Assembly: GCF_004402695.1 (NCBI RefSeq)
Contig: NZ_SOFL01000023.1
Location: forward strand, 1 to 64,000
Direction: 5' to 3'
Length of the DNA: 64,000 nt
DNA from: Cryobacterium adonitolivorans
GTDB taxonomy: Bacteria; Actinomycetota; Actinomycetes; Actinomycetales; Microbacteriaceae
The notes under the pieces: generated by a model
Database searches by the model: none
Told to the model about the DNA's origin: nothing
The model's input: only the letters and a program-made list of their open reading frames with translations
In this document: in pieces, positions 41,148-49,269 of the stretch
How the letters are laid out: the number at the start of each line of letters is the position of its first letter
Position numbering within the stretch: position 1 is the stretch's first letter
Position numbers and translations under genes: made by a program

Positions 41148-41735
41148 ATGAAGCAGAAAGAGCTCTTCCTCCAGGCGGATGCCGCGTTGCGCTCCGTCAT
41201 CGACCGGATCACCCCCGACCAGCTGAACTTGCCCGCCCCGGCCGACTGGGCGGCGACGCCCGACCCCACGGTGCGCGACCTGCTGGCCGCGCACTCCCGC
41301 GACGAGGCCTGGGTTCCCGACGTGCTGCTCGGCCGCACCATCGAGGACGCCGGCGGCACCTACGACGGCGACCTGCTCGGCGACGACCCGGTCGCCGCGT
41401 ACGACCGGCTCAACGTCATGACCACCGCTGCCGTGCAGGAAGACCTGAACCCGGACAAGGTCGTGCACCTGAGCTACGGCGACTATCCGATCCGCGAGTA
41501 CCTCGAGCACATCAGCATCTACCGGGCGTTCCAGGCCTGGTCCATTGCCCGCCACCTCGGTTGGGACTATTCGTTGCCGGCACCGTTGGTAGAGAGCCTC
41601 GAGGAGCTCATCGGCCCGCAGATCGACGGTTTCCGCGCGATGGGAGTGTTCCCGCCCGCGGTTGAGGTGCCGGACGACGCTGACCGGGAGACCCGGCTGC
41701 TGGGCGCGGTGGGCTACTGGGTACCCAAGGGCTGA
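41148..41735 (+). CDS. DinB-like/maleylpyruvate isomerase-fold protein (TIGR03086-like)
   Basis: The 195-residue protein has the four-helix mycothiol-dependent/DinB-like fold: ELFLQADAALRSVIDRITPD, TVRDLLAAHSRDEAWVPDVL (metal His in AAHSRDE), and YGDYPIREYLEHISIYRAFQ with AWSIARHLG (second and third His). Such proteins bind a divalent metal and often transfer or use mycothiol in actinobacteria; the substrate is unknown. It ends inside the convergent ltrA gene (22-base overlap). Confidence 0.78.
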   Translation: MKQKELFLQADAALRSVIDRITPDQLNLPAPADWAATPDPTVRDLLAAHSRDEAWVPDVLLGRTIEDAGGTYDGDLLGDDPVAAYDRLNVMTTAAVQEDLNPDKVVHLSYGDYPIREYLEHISIYRAFQAWSIARHLGWDYSLPAPLVESLEELIGPQIDGFRAMGVFPPAVEVPDDADRETRLLGAVGYWVPKG

Positions 41736-42934
41736 CCGGCCTCGACGGCCGACCGGGACCGACGCGCCTGGTCGGCCAGGGTGATGGCCACGACGAGCAC
41801 GCAGACCGTCGCGACCAGGACCACCACAACGGTGACCCCCGTGGCCCCGGCGAGCAGCGGCACCAGCAGCACGAGAGCCGCCGCCGGCAGGATCACCACG
41901 GGCCGGATCTGCGACCTGGACATCAGAACCGCGTGCACGGCCCAGAGCAGCACGAGGAAGACCCCCACCGGCAGGGCCACCGCATAGCCCAGCGCCACTG
42001 GCGACACCTCCAGGCGGTGACCGGCCTCGGCCACCGCCACCTCGAGTCCGGCACCGAGGGCGGCGAGCGCGGCGAAGACGCCATAGTGGCCGTACCCCCA
42101 CAGGAAGGAGCGACTGCGTTTGACGGAGAGCCCCTCCCCCGCCGGCTCGAGGAAGTAGAGCCACCAGATCGCGAACAGAGTCACCAGTGCCGCGGCGGAC
42201 ACGAGAACCAGGTCGCCACTCACGCCGCCCTCGCTCAGGGCATCCTGAACGCCGTAGGTGGCCGCCAGTACGCTCTCGCCGAGCACGATGATGGTGAACA
42301 GGCCGTATCGTTCACTGATGTGGTGCGGGTGCCAAAAGGTCATGCCGGTGCGCTCCGCCCAGAGCGGCACGGCCAGGTCGAGCGCCGCGAACAGGATGAA
42401 TGAGAGCAGGCCGATCTGTTCGGGCAGGGCCAGTCGGGCCAGCCAGCCCAGCTGCACGAGGCTCACCCCCGCCGCATATCGCCAGGCCGTCACCCGGCTC
42501 TGCGGATGCTCGAAGCCGGCTCGCAGCCACTGGGCCACCAGGCCGATGCGCATGATGAGGTAGCCCAGCGTGATGGCGCGAAAGTCCTGCTCGGCGAACG
42601 CTGCCGGCACCCCGGCGGCGAGCACGAGCACACCACCCATCTGCAGCATAGTGAGCAGCCGATAGGGCACATCGTCGGTGTCGTAGGCCGACGCGAACCA
42701 GGTGAAGTTCATCCAGGCCCACCAAATGGCGAAGAACACCATCAGGAACGGGCCGATTTCCTCTGAGCCGTGGCCGCCCTCGATGCCGTGCGCCAGCTGC
42801 ACCACCAGCTGCGCCACCGCCACCACGAAGGTGAGGTCGAACAGGAGCTCAAGTGGGCTGGCCACCCGGTGCGCCTCATCGGTGTCGCGCGCGCTCATGC
42901 GCCGGTGAGGTCTGAACCCGCCCGCATCCGTCAT
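41714..42934 (-). CDS. LtrA-family (low temperature requirement) membrane protein
   Basis: The 406-residue protein starts with the conserved VASPLELLFDLTFVVAVAQL of LtrA (ELFFDLVFV motif), then about ten to twelve helices, including GPFLMVFFAIWWAWMNFTWF, the DDVPYRLLTMLQM block and YGLFTIIVLGESVLAATYG. LtrA from Listeria is needed for growth in the cold; the molecular function is unknown. The family is frequent in psychrotolerant actinobacteria. No operon partner. It overlaps the end of the convergent DinB-like gene. Confidence 0.88.
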   Translation of the reverse strand: MTDAGGFRPHRRMSARDTDEAHRVASPLELLFDLTFVVAVAQLVVQLAHGIEGGHGSEEIGPFLMVFFAIWWAWMNFTWFASAYDTDDVPYRLLTMLQMGGVLVLAAGVPAAFAEQDFRAITLGYLIMRIGLVAQWLRAGFEHPQSRVTAWRYAAGVSLVQLGWLARLALPEQIGLLSFILFAALDLAVPLWAERTGMTFWHPHHISERYGLFTIIVLGESVLAATYGVQDALSEGGVSGDLVLVSAAALVTLFAIWWLYFLEPAGEGLSVKRSRSFLWGYGHYGVFAALAALGAGLEVAVAEAGHRLEVSPVALGYAVALPVGVFLVLLWAVHAVLMSRSQIRPVVILPAAALVLLVPLLAGATGVTVVVVLVATVCVLVVAITLADQARRSRSAVEAGQPLGTQ

Positions 42935-42960
42935 GCGGATAGCCTAGGGAAAAGTTACGG

Positions 42961-43272
42961 CTAGGAACGCACCAGCCGGGCGATTGCGTCGCCGGCTTCC
43001 TTGAGCTTGGCCTGGGCCTCGTCGCCGCCGACGGCCACGGCGTCGACGACGCAATGGCTGAGGTGATCGTTGAGCAGACCCAGGGCCACCGACTGCAGGG
43101 CGCTGGTCATGGCCGAGACCTGGGTCAGGATGTCGATGCAGTACTTGTCGTCGGAGACCATTCCCTGCAGACCGCGAGCCTGGCCCTCGATGCGGCGCAG
43201 GCGCTTGAGGTAATCGTCCTTATTGGAAATGTAGCCGTGCGGGCCGTCGTGGGTGTGGTCTGCGGTCGTCAT
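42961..43272 (-). CDS. csoR: CsoR-family copper-sensing repressor
   Basis: The 103-residue protein matches CsoR: YLKRLRRIEGQARGLQGMVS, C45 in DKYCIDILTQVSAM, H70 and C74 in LLNDHLSHCVVDAV. This Cys-His-Cys set binds Cu(I) and releases DNA. It is divergent from copZ, with a long inverted repeat of ATACCCCCTC type between them. It therefore represses the copZ operon, and probably itself, until copper rises. The N-terminal His-rich end (ADHTHDGPHG) may also bind metal. Confidence 0.92.
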   Translation of the reverse strand: MTTADHTHDGPHGYISNKDDYLKRLRRIEGQARGLQGMVSDDKYCIDILTQVSAMTSALQSVALGLLNDHLSHCVVDAVAVGGDEAQAKLKEAGDAIARLVRS

Positions 43273-43300
43273 TGTGCGCTCCTGGCTCTCGGCTGACCTT

Positions 43301-43351
43301 ATACCCCCTCACCGTATCACGAACGTGCACTAGAGTACCGGGAGGGGGTAT
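43301..43351. promoter_or_regulatory. CsoR operator region
   Basis: ATACCCCCTC (43301-43310) and GAGGGGGTAT (43342-43351) are exact inverted repeats 31 bases apart, between csoR and copZ. CsoR sites elsewhere contain such TAnCCCC/GGGGnTA arms. Each arm may be half of a dimer-of-dimers site, or each may anchor its own tetramer on one promoter. Confidence 0.6.
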
Positions 43352-43393
43352 CCCCGCATTGCAACATCCGTATCGCAGGAGAAGGTTCGCATC

Positions 43394-43639
43394 ATGGCTC
43401 AGACAGAAACCGTCACCGACTACCTCGTCACCGGCATGACCTGCGGCCACTGCGTGGCCAGCGTCATCGAGGAGGTGTCCCTGGTGCCGGGAGTCAGTGC
43501 GGTGACCGTCGACCTCGTCGTCGGGGCGACCAGCACCGTGCACGTGGCCAGCGCCGCGGAGCCCGCGCTATCCGACATTCGCGCCGCCATCGACGAAGCC
43601 GGCTACCAGCTGCAGGCCTCCGACGGCGCCGCTGCGTGA
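43394..43639 (+). CDS. copZ: CopZ-like copper chaperone (HMA domain)
   Basis: The 81-residue protein has the heavy-metal-associated fold with C17/C20 in GMTCGHC, followed by the helix VASVIEEVSLVPGVSAVTVD, and ends near the usual GYQL element. AGGAGAAGG precedes the ATG. CopZ carries Cu(I) to the P-type ATPase CopA. Here the partner gene is reduced to a stub (43636-43704), so the chaperone no longer has its local pump and may only buffer copper or feed another CopA elsewhere in the genome. Confidence 0.9.
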   Translation: MAQTETVTDYLVTGMTCGHCVASVIEEVSLVPGVSAVTVDLVVGATSTVHVASAAEPALSDIRAAIDEAGYQLQASDGAAA

Positions 43640-43704
43640 GCGAGCCCGTCGACCTCGTGGTCGGCGGCATGACCTGCGCCGCCCGCATCGAGAAAAAGCT
43701 CAAA
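43636..43704 (+). pseudogene. Truncated copA (Cu-ATPase) stub
   Basis: The reading frame begins with GTG 43636 overlapping the copZ stop (GTGA) and encodes SEPVDLVVGGMTCAARIEKK L-K before the match ends. Actinobacterial CopA starts with GGMTCASCAARIEKKL, so three codons with the second Cys of CxxC are missing as well. After codon 23 the sequence runs into unrelated DNA and the MFS gene stop at 43757. The remaining roughly 700 codons of the ATPase are gone. Confidence 0.7.
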
Positions 43705-43756
43705 TGGTCGCTTCACAGGGCCGCAACTGACCACTCGCGGCGCACCCCCGGTGTCC

Positions 43757-45313
43757 TTAGCTGCGGGGCCGGCGGGTGCGCATGCTCAGCTGCACGGCCA
43801 CCGCGGCGACCAACATCAGCACCACGGCAATGATCGAGGTGACGCCCACCCCGCTGTCGAACGCAGCCTTGGCGGACTCGGTGAGCGCGCGAGCCTCGGC
43901 GGCGGGCAGCTCGCCGGCCACGCCGAGCGCACCACCGAGGGTTTCGCCCGCCTGGGCGGCCGCGCCTCGGCCGAGTCCGTCCGGCAACACCACGCTGGCC
44001 CGGTAGGACGCCGCGAGGATCGCGCCGAGCACGGCCGTGCCGAGCACGGCACCGAGCTCGTAGGCGGTCTCGGAGACCCCCGCCGCGGCGCCGGCCTTGT
44101 CCGGCGGCACCGAGCTGAGGATGGTGTCGTTAGAGATCGTCTCCGCCGCACCGACGCCCACCGAGAGGATGCCGAAGGCCAGAACGACCACCCCGGCGGT
44201 GAGGTTCTCCCGCAGAATCACAATCAGGCCGAAGCCCACCGCGGAGAGCAGGATGCCTCCCACGATCACCAGGCGCGGCGGCACCCGCCGCACCACGTAG
44301 GCCGCGGCCAGGCCGGCCACAACCGACAGCACGGCCCCGGGCAACAGCAGGAGACCGGCGGCGAGCGGGTCGAGGCCGAGCACGAGCTGCAGGTGCTGTG
44401 ACACGAAGAACAGGAAGCCGACCAGACTGAACACGGCCAGGAAGTTGGCCAGCACCGACCCGGCGAACGGGGCGTTTTGGAACAGGGTGAGGTCAAGCAG
44501 CGGGTTGTCGATCCGCAGCTGGCGGCGCAGGAACAGCGCCCCGGCGACCAGGCCCAGCACCAGCGCGCCGACGCCGAGCACGCCGACGCCGTCGTGGGTG
44601 AGGGTCTTGATCGCGAAGACGAGCGGGGCGAGGGTGAGCAGCGACAGGGCGACGCTGATCCCGTCGATGCGCAGCGGCGCCGGATCCTTCGATTCGGAGA
44701 TGAGCAGCCCAGCGAGGGCGACGAGCGGCAGCAGGAACGGTACCGCGATGAGGAACACCGCGCCCCAGTGGAAGTGCTGGAGCACGACACCGCCGACGAT
44801 GGGACCCAGGCTCGAGCCGGCCGCGAAGGCGCCGGCCCACACCGCGATGGCCAGGGTGCGCTGACGGGCATCCTGGAACAGGCTGCGCAGCAACGACAGC
44901 GTGGAGGGCATGATCATGGCGCCGAAGAAGCCCATCACCGCACGGGCGGCGATGAGCAGCTCGGCGGTAGGCGCGAACGCGGCCAGGACCGAGACCACGC
45001 CGAAGCCGGTGGCGCCGATCAGCAGCAGCCGGCGGCGGCCGACACGGTCGCCGAGGGTACCCATGGCCACGAGCAGCCCGGCGAGCACGAGGGGGTAGAT
45101 GTCGACGATCCAGAGCAGCGTGGTGCTGCTCGGGCGCAGGTCGAGGCTGATCGCCGGCAGGGCGAAGCTGAGCACGGTGTTGTCCACCGAGATGAGCAGC
45201 ACCGGCAGCATCAGCAGCACCAGGCCCAGCCATTCGCGGCGGCCGGCGCGGGGCACGGCTTCGGCCGTGAGGGTGCTGCTGTCGGTGGTGCGGATGTCGT
45301 CTGTGGTGCTCAT
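43757..45313 (-). CDS. MFS multidrug exporter, DHA2 (14-helix) family
   Basis: The 518-residue protein has 14 helices with MFS antiporter motifs: helix 1 LISVDNTVLSFALPAISLDL, motif A GTLGDRVGRRRLLLIG, motif C-like GAFAAGSSLGPIVGGVVLQH, and acidic/aromatic helix 4 regions. It resembles the SmvA/LfrA group that exports dyes, biguanides and quaternary compounds. A divergent TetR repressor (45418) with a palindromic site between them gives the usual drug-induced cassette. It sits directly after the copA stub, so insertion of this cassette could have removed copA. Confidence 0.9.
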   Translation of the reverse strand: MSTTDDIRTTDSSTLTAEAVPRAGRREWLGLVLLMLPVLLISVDNTVLSFALPAISLDLRPSSTTLLWIVDIYPLVLAGLLVAMGTLGDRVGRRRLLLIGATGFGVVSVLAAFAPTAELLIAARAVMGFFGAMIMPSTLSLLRSLFQDARQRTLAIAVWAGAFAAGSSLGPIVGGVVLQHFHWGAVFLIAVPFLLPLVALAGLLISESKDPAPLRIDGISVALSLLTLAPLVFAIKTLTHDGVGVLGVGALVLGLVAGALFLRRQLRIDNPLLDLTLFQNAPFAGSVLANFLAVFSLVGFLFFVSQHLQLVLGLDPLAAGLLLLPGAVLSVVAGLAAAYVVRRVPPRLVIVGGILLSAVGFGLIVILRENLTAGVVVLAFGILSVGVGAAETISNDTILSSVPPDKAGAAAGVSETAYELGAVLGTAVLGAILAASYRASVVLPDGLGRGAAAQAGETLGGALGVAGELPAAEARALTESAKAAFDSGVGVTSIIAVVLMLVAAVAVQLSMRTRRPRS

Positions 45314-45354
45314 GTCTACCTGGCTGGGGAATCGGGGTTCCGGAGAACGGCGAG

Positions 45355-45408
45355 TTTACTGCACCATTGGGTACAGCAGATTTAGACTATACCACCAAGT
45401 ACAGTAAA
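45355..45408. promoter_or_regulatory. Operator region of the TetR-MFS pair
   Basis: TTTACTG (45355-45361) and CAGTAAA (45402-45408) form a perfect 7-base inverted repeat around an AT-rich core that holds the direct-repeat-like GGGTACAG and AAGTACAG. It lies 10 bases before the TetR start and 42 bases before the MFS start, suitable for repression of both promoters. Confidence 0.5.
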
Positions 45409-45417
45409 GTGGCGATC

Positions 45418-45951
45418 ATGGCCCAACACCGCGACAGCGCCCGCGAGAGCATCCTCACCGCGTTCCAGGAACTGCTCATCGACACGAGCGGCTCCGGCGC
45501 GTCGCTGGACGCCGTCGCCCGGGCGGCCGGCGTCACCAAGGGCGGGCTGCTCTACCATTTCGGCTCCCGCGACGGCCTGGAGACCGCACTCATCGATCGG
45601 CTCGAAACGCTGGCCGACGCCGAATACGAGCGGATGCGCGCGGCCCCGAAGGGCGCCGCCGCGTACTACGTGGCGATGGCGGAGTACGTCAACAGCCCGC
45701 TGGACCGGGCGACCCTGGCCGGCGGGACACTGGCCCGCCGCAACCCGCGCGCCCGTACCGTGATCGTGGACATGCGGCGGCGCTACTTCGGCATCCTCAA
45801 CGACGACCTGCGCGACCCTGATCTCGCCCGCGCCACGATGCTCCTGGCCGACGGGCTCTACTACGACGCCACGACAATTGGCGAACCCTTCGAACACGAG
45901 CTGGACATCCCCGCGTTCCTGGCCCGGCTCACACCGCGAACCGTGAGTTAA
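45418..45951 (+). CDS. TetR-family repressor
   Basis: The 177-residue protein from ATG 45418 has the TetR HTH: ESILTAFQELLIDTSGSGAS, LDAVARAAGVTKGGLLYHFG, and a C-terminal TetR_C_37-like ligand domain (GGTLARRNPRARTVIVDMRR). It should bind the palindrome just upstream and repress both itself and the divergent MFS exporter until a drug binds. The short length is normal for this subgroup. Confidence 0.9.
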   Translation: MAQHRDSARESILTAFQELLIDTSGSGASLDAVARAAGVTKGGLLYHFGSRDGLETALIDRLETLADAEYERMRAAPKGAAAYYVAMAEYVNSPLDRATLAGGTLARRNPRARTVIVDMRRRYFGILNDDLRDPDLARATMLLADGLYYDATTIGEPFEHELDIPAFLARLTPRTVS

Positions 45952-46002
45952 GCACCACAAACTCAAGTTTTTCGGGGCTTAAGTCACAGCTCGCGGGAGG
46001 GG

Positions 46003-46806
46003 TCAGGCGGCCTGGGCGACCTCGGCGGCGGCGACCGCCCGGTAGAGGGACGCCAGGAGCAGGGGCAGCTGGTTGGCCGGCGCATCCGGGGCCTCTGGGT
46101 GCCACTGCACGCCGGTGATCGGGAGGGTGTGGTGCTCGACGGCCTCGACCAGGCCGTCGGGGGCGGTCGCCACGGGCGTCAGGCCCGCGCCGAGCCGGCC
46201 GACGCTCTGGTGGTGGGCGCTCTGCACCGAGATGCGGGTGTCGCCGAGTGCCGCGGCGAGGGTGCTGGTGGAGCGGAGGGCGACACCGTGGGTGGAGAGG
46301 ATCTCGTCGATGGGGACGCCGACGTTGCGGTGGATGCCGTCGTCGATGTGCTGCACGAGGTCGCCGCCGAGGGCGACGTTGATGATCTGCAGTCCGCGGC
46401 AGATGCCGAGCACCGGGGTACCCCGGTCGGCGGCGCGCTGCACGAGCGCGATCTGGCCCGCGTCGGCGTCGACGAAGTGCGGCGTCTCGCCCACGTATCC
46501 GGCCTGTGCGCCATAGAAGCGCGGGTCGATGTCTTCGCCTCCGACGATCACGACGGCGTCGGCCGAGTCGGTGAGGTCGAGCAGCGCGGCGGGGTCGAGG
46601 TCGGCGGCGGCCAGGCGGACGACGGTCCAGCCGCCGTCGGTTCCGGCGTCGACGACCGTGGCGTTGAGGGTCTGCACCTTGGCGTGGTAATCCGGGCGAT
46701 CGGGCCGGCTGCGGGTGACCTCGATGACGGCGAGGGTGGGCCGCTCGGGCAGCGACGGCGCGGTCTGCGGCAGGGCGGTCATGGTGGCGAGCTTCGTGGT
46801 GGTCAT
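46003..46806 (-). CDS. Class I glutamine amidotransferase-like hydrolase (PuuD / peptidase C26)
   Basis: The 267-residue protein has the C26 fold: VVIVGGEDIDPRFYG, nucleophile Cys in VLGICRGLQIINVALGGDLV and the His-x-Glu pair in GVQWHPEAPD. This family includes gamma-glutamyl-GABA hydrolase (PuuD) of putrescine degradation. GGAGG seven bases before ATG 46806 supports the start. No other putrescine genes are near, so a gamma-glutamyl hydrolase of unknown substrate is the safe call. It is divergent from the TPM gene. Confidence 0.85.
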   Translation of the reverse strand: MTTTKLATMTALPQTAPSLPERPTLAVIEVTRSRPDRPDYHAKVQTLNATVVDAGTDGGWTVVRLAAADLDPAALLDLTDSADAVVIVGGEDIDPRFYGAQAGYVGETPHFVDADAGQIALVQRAADRGTPVLGICRGLQIINVALGGDLVQHIDDGIHRNVGVPIDEILSTHGVALRSTSTLAAALGDTRISVQSAHHQSVGRLGAGLTPVATAPDGLVEAVEHHTLPITGVQWHPEAPDAPANQLPLLLASLYRAVAAAEVAQAA

Positions 46807-46962
46807 GACTCGCCTCCGTGACGGGATCGTGTGGTGGGGTTCGGGTGGTGCGGGTTCCAGTGTGCCCGAGCTGCACCATCGGCATCCGGCTCGCGGTAAC
46901 AGGGCGCAACAGAGCCGGGGGTTCTATGCTCTACACGTCACCGCATCCGAGGAAGTGGACCA

Positions 46963-49098
46963 ATGCAGCCCAGCCGCACGCGCAGACGACCGACACTGAC
47001 CCTGATGGGCGCGGGTGTGCTGCTCGCGGCGGTCATCGCCGCGCTCGGGGCGGGGTTGGGCGCGCCGTCGCCCGCCCGGGCGGATGATCCGGTGACGTTC
47101 GAGGAGAGCCACATCGTCGACACCGTCGGCGCACTCGGCGACCGGGAGCCCGAGGTGGTCTCCGCCCTCGACGAGCTCTTCGCCGGTACCCAGATCGACC
47201 TGTACGTGGCCTACGTGTCAGGCTTCGACGGGGTCGACGACACGTCGACCTGGGCCGACCAGACCGCGGTGGCGAACGGGTTCGGCAACAACGACGTGCT
47301 GCTGGCCGTGGCCACGGATGACCGGCAGTATCAGCTGTCGGTCGCCACCGACTTCGTGCTCGACGAGGCCCAGCTCGCCGAGGTGCAGAACACCGCCATC
47401 GAACCGTCGCTGCGGGAGAACGACTGGGCCGGCGCCGCCATCAACGGGGCCACGGCCATGGAGCAGAGCGTGGCTGGCGAGCCCCTCAGCGCCCCCGCCA
47501 TCACCCCCGGTGAGGCCGGCCCGAGCTCCGGTGGCGGTTTTCCGCTCTGGATCGCCGTGCTGCTGGTGCTGGCCGTGGTCGGGGGCATCATCGCGATCGT
47601 GATCGTGGTACTGCGGCGACGCGGCACTGCTCCCGTCACTGGCCAGGGCACGCCCGCTGCCGAGGCGCCGACGGCCGAGCTGAAACGGGAGGCGTCGAGC
47701 GCGCTGATCGAGACGGACGACGCCATCAAGACCAGCGGCCAGGAGGTGGGCTTCGCGCTCGCTTCGTACGGGGCAGCCGCCGCCGAACCCTTCCAGGCCG
47801 CCGTGAGTAGCGCGGCTGGCAAGCTCAGCCAGGCATTCACCCTGCAGCAACGCCTCGACGACGCCGAACCCGACACCGAGGAGCAGGTGCGGGCCTGGTA
47901 CCGCCAGATCATCACCCTGTGCGCCGAGGCCAACCATGCCCTCGACGAGCAGGCCGCCGCCTTCGACGAGCTGCGCCAGCTGGAGGCCAACGCCCCGGCC
48001 GCCGCCGCCGAACTCGACACCGAGCTGGCCGCGACCGATGCCCGCCTCGATCAGGCCGAGACCCGGGTGGCGGAACTCGCCCGTCGGTATGCCGCCGCAG
48101 CGATCGACACCGTCGCCGACAACCCCGACCAGGCCGCAGAACGGCTCACCTTCGCCACCAACGCTCTAGCCGAAGCCCGCACCGGTCTCACCGCCGGCGA
48201 ACCGAGCACCGCGGCCGTGGACATCCGAGCGGCGGAGGAGGCCATCGACCAGGCGCAGCTGCTGGTCGATGCCGTGGACCGGCTGGCCGCCGACCTGCAA
48301 CGGGCGGAGTCCGGCATCCCGGCGATGCTCGCGGACCTGGAGGCCGACCTGGTCACCGCCCGCGCGTTGCCCGCGGCGGGCGAGGCGTCGGCCGCGGTTT
48401 CCGGGGTGATCGCCCGCACCGAGCAGACGCTGGCCGAGGTGCGCGGCAGCCTGGCTGCGCCGCCGATCAACCCGATCGAACTGCTGCACACCCTCGAGGC
48501 GGCGAACGTGGCCATGGATGCTGCGCTGCAGGGAGTGCGGAACGCCCAGCTGCAGGCGCAGCGCCTTCAGGCGGCGCTGGCCCAGAGCCTGCAGTCCGCG
48601 CGCAGTCAGGTGTCGGCGGCGGAGGACTTCATCACCGCCCGGCGCGGTGCGGTCGGCGCCGAGGCGCGCACCCGGCTGGCCGAGGCCGGCCGGTTGACCG
48701 CGCAGGCCGACTCCCTGGTGGCCAGTGACCCGGCCGCCGCGTTGGCCGTGTCCCAGCGGGCCGGCTCGCTGGCCGCTGAGGCGACGGCCATGGCCCGGCG
48801 CGATGTGGACAGCTTCTCACCCAACGACGATGACTTGGGCGACTTCTTCGGAGGAGGCGGCGCCAGCCGGCGCGGCGGCAGCAACGGCTCGATGGGCGCA
48901 GTGCTCGGCGGCATCCTGATCGGCCAGATCCTGGGCGGCGGCGGTGGCGGCGGCGGAATGTTCGGTGGCGGCGGCGGCTTTGGCGGGATGGGCGGCGGCG
49001 GCCGGCGCAGCAGTGGCGGCGGCTTCGGCAGCGGCCGCCCCGGCAGCTTCGGCGGCAGCGGCACCCGTGGCCGGCGCGGCGGTGGTGGCCGCTTCTGA
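46963..49098 (+). CDS. TPM-domain membrane protein with coiled coil and Gly-rich tail
   Basis: The 711-residue protein has a signal peptide (about 1-40, with MGAGVLLAAVIAALGAGLGA), an external TPM domain (about 48-170: VDTVGALGDREPEVVSALDE, NNDVLLAVATDDRQYQLSV), one membrane helix (about 188-212, LWIAVLLVLAVVGGIIAIVI) and a long Ala/Glu-rich coiled-coil region (about 230-605) inside the cell. It closes with a Gly/Ser/Arg-rich tail (about 625-711) made of GGG, SRRGG and RRSSGGG runs. TPM proteins are linked to photosystem repair in plants and to membrane maintenance in bacteria, and usually sit next to PspA. PspA is 3.3 kb downstream here, beyond three unrelated genes. Confidence 0.85.
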   Translation: MQPSRTRRRPTLTLMGAGVLLAAVIAALGAGLGAPSPARADDPVTFEESHIVDTVGALGDREPEVVSALDELFAGTQIDLYVAYVSGFDGVDDTSTWADQTAVANGFGNNDVLLAVATDDRQYQLSVATDFVLDEAQLAEVQNTAIEPSLRENDWAGAAINGATAMEQSVAGEPLSAPAITPGEAGPSSGGGFPLWIAVLLVLAVVGGIIAIVIVVLRRRGTAPVTGQGTPAAEAPTAELKREASSALIETDDAIKTSGQEVGFALASYGAAAAEPFQAAVSSAAGKLSQAFTLQQRLDDAEPDTEEQVRAWYRQIITLCAEANHALDEQAAAFDELRQLEANAPAAAAELDTELAATDARLDQAETRVAELARRYAAAAIDTVADNPDQAAERLTFATNALAEARTGLTAGEPSTAAVDIRAAEEAIDQAQLLVDAVDRLAADLQRAESGIPAMLADLEADLVTARALPAAGEASAAVSGVIARTEQTLAEVRGSLAAPPINPIELLHTLEAANVAMDAALQGVRNAQLQAQRLQAALAQSLQSARSQVSAAEDFITARRGAVGAEARTRLAEAGRLTAQADSLVASDPAAALAVSQRAGSLAAEATAMARRDVDSFSPNDDDLGDFFGGGGASRRGGSNGSMGAVLGGILIGQILGGGGGGGGMFGGGGGFGGMGGGGRRSSGGGFGSGRPGSFGGSGTRGRRGGGGRF

Positions 49099-49123
49099 GC
49101 CGTCGCCGCCCTTCGGCCCAGAC

Positions 49124-49258
49124 CGCGAGATGACAGTTGGGGCCCGTCACCGGCGCCCCAGGGGGCCTGAAGCGTCATCTCGACGGCGACTGCGTCCGCG
49201 AGATGACAGTTGGCGCCCGTTGCGAGCGCCTCAAGGGGCCCGACGTGTCACCTCGGGA
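49124..49258. repeat. Tandem pair of 73-bp palindromic repeats
   Basis: Two copies start at about 49124 and 49197, each with CGAGATGACAGTTGG-GCCCGT, a GCGCC core, GGGGCC and a closing GTCATCTCG-like arm; the second ends GTCACCTCG. Equivalent positions are 73 bases apart at both ends. Each copy can fold as a long hairpin (CGAGATGAC against GTCATCTCG). It lies in the gap between convergent genes, where it may also act as a terminator. The design is that of dispersed intergenic palindromic elements. Confidence 0.75.
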
Positions 49259-49269
49259 CGCGCCGTGCC

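Noticed and set aside
48840-49098. Collagen-like or PE_PGRS-like repeat protein
   Set aside because: The glycine-rich tract is the C-terminal tail of the TPM-domain protein and lacks G-x-y periodicity.
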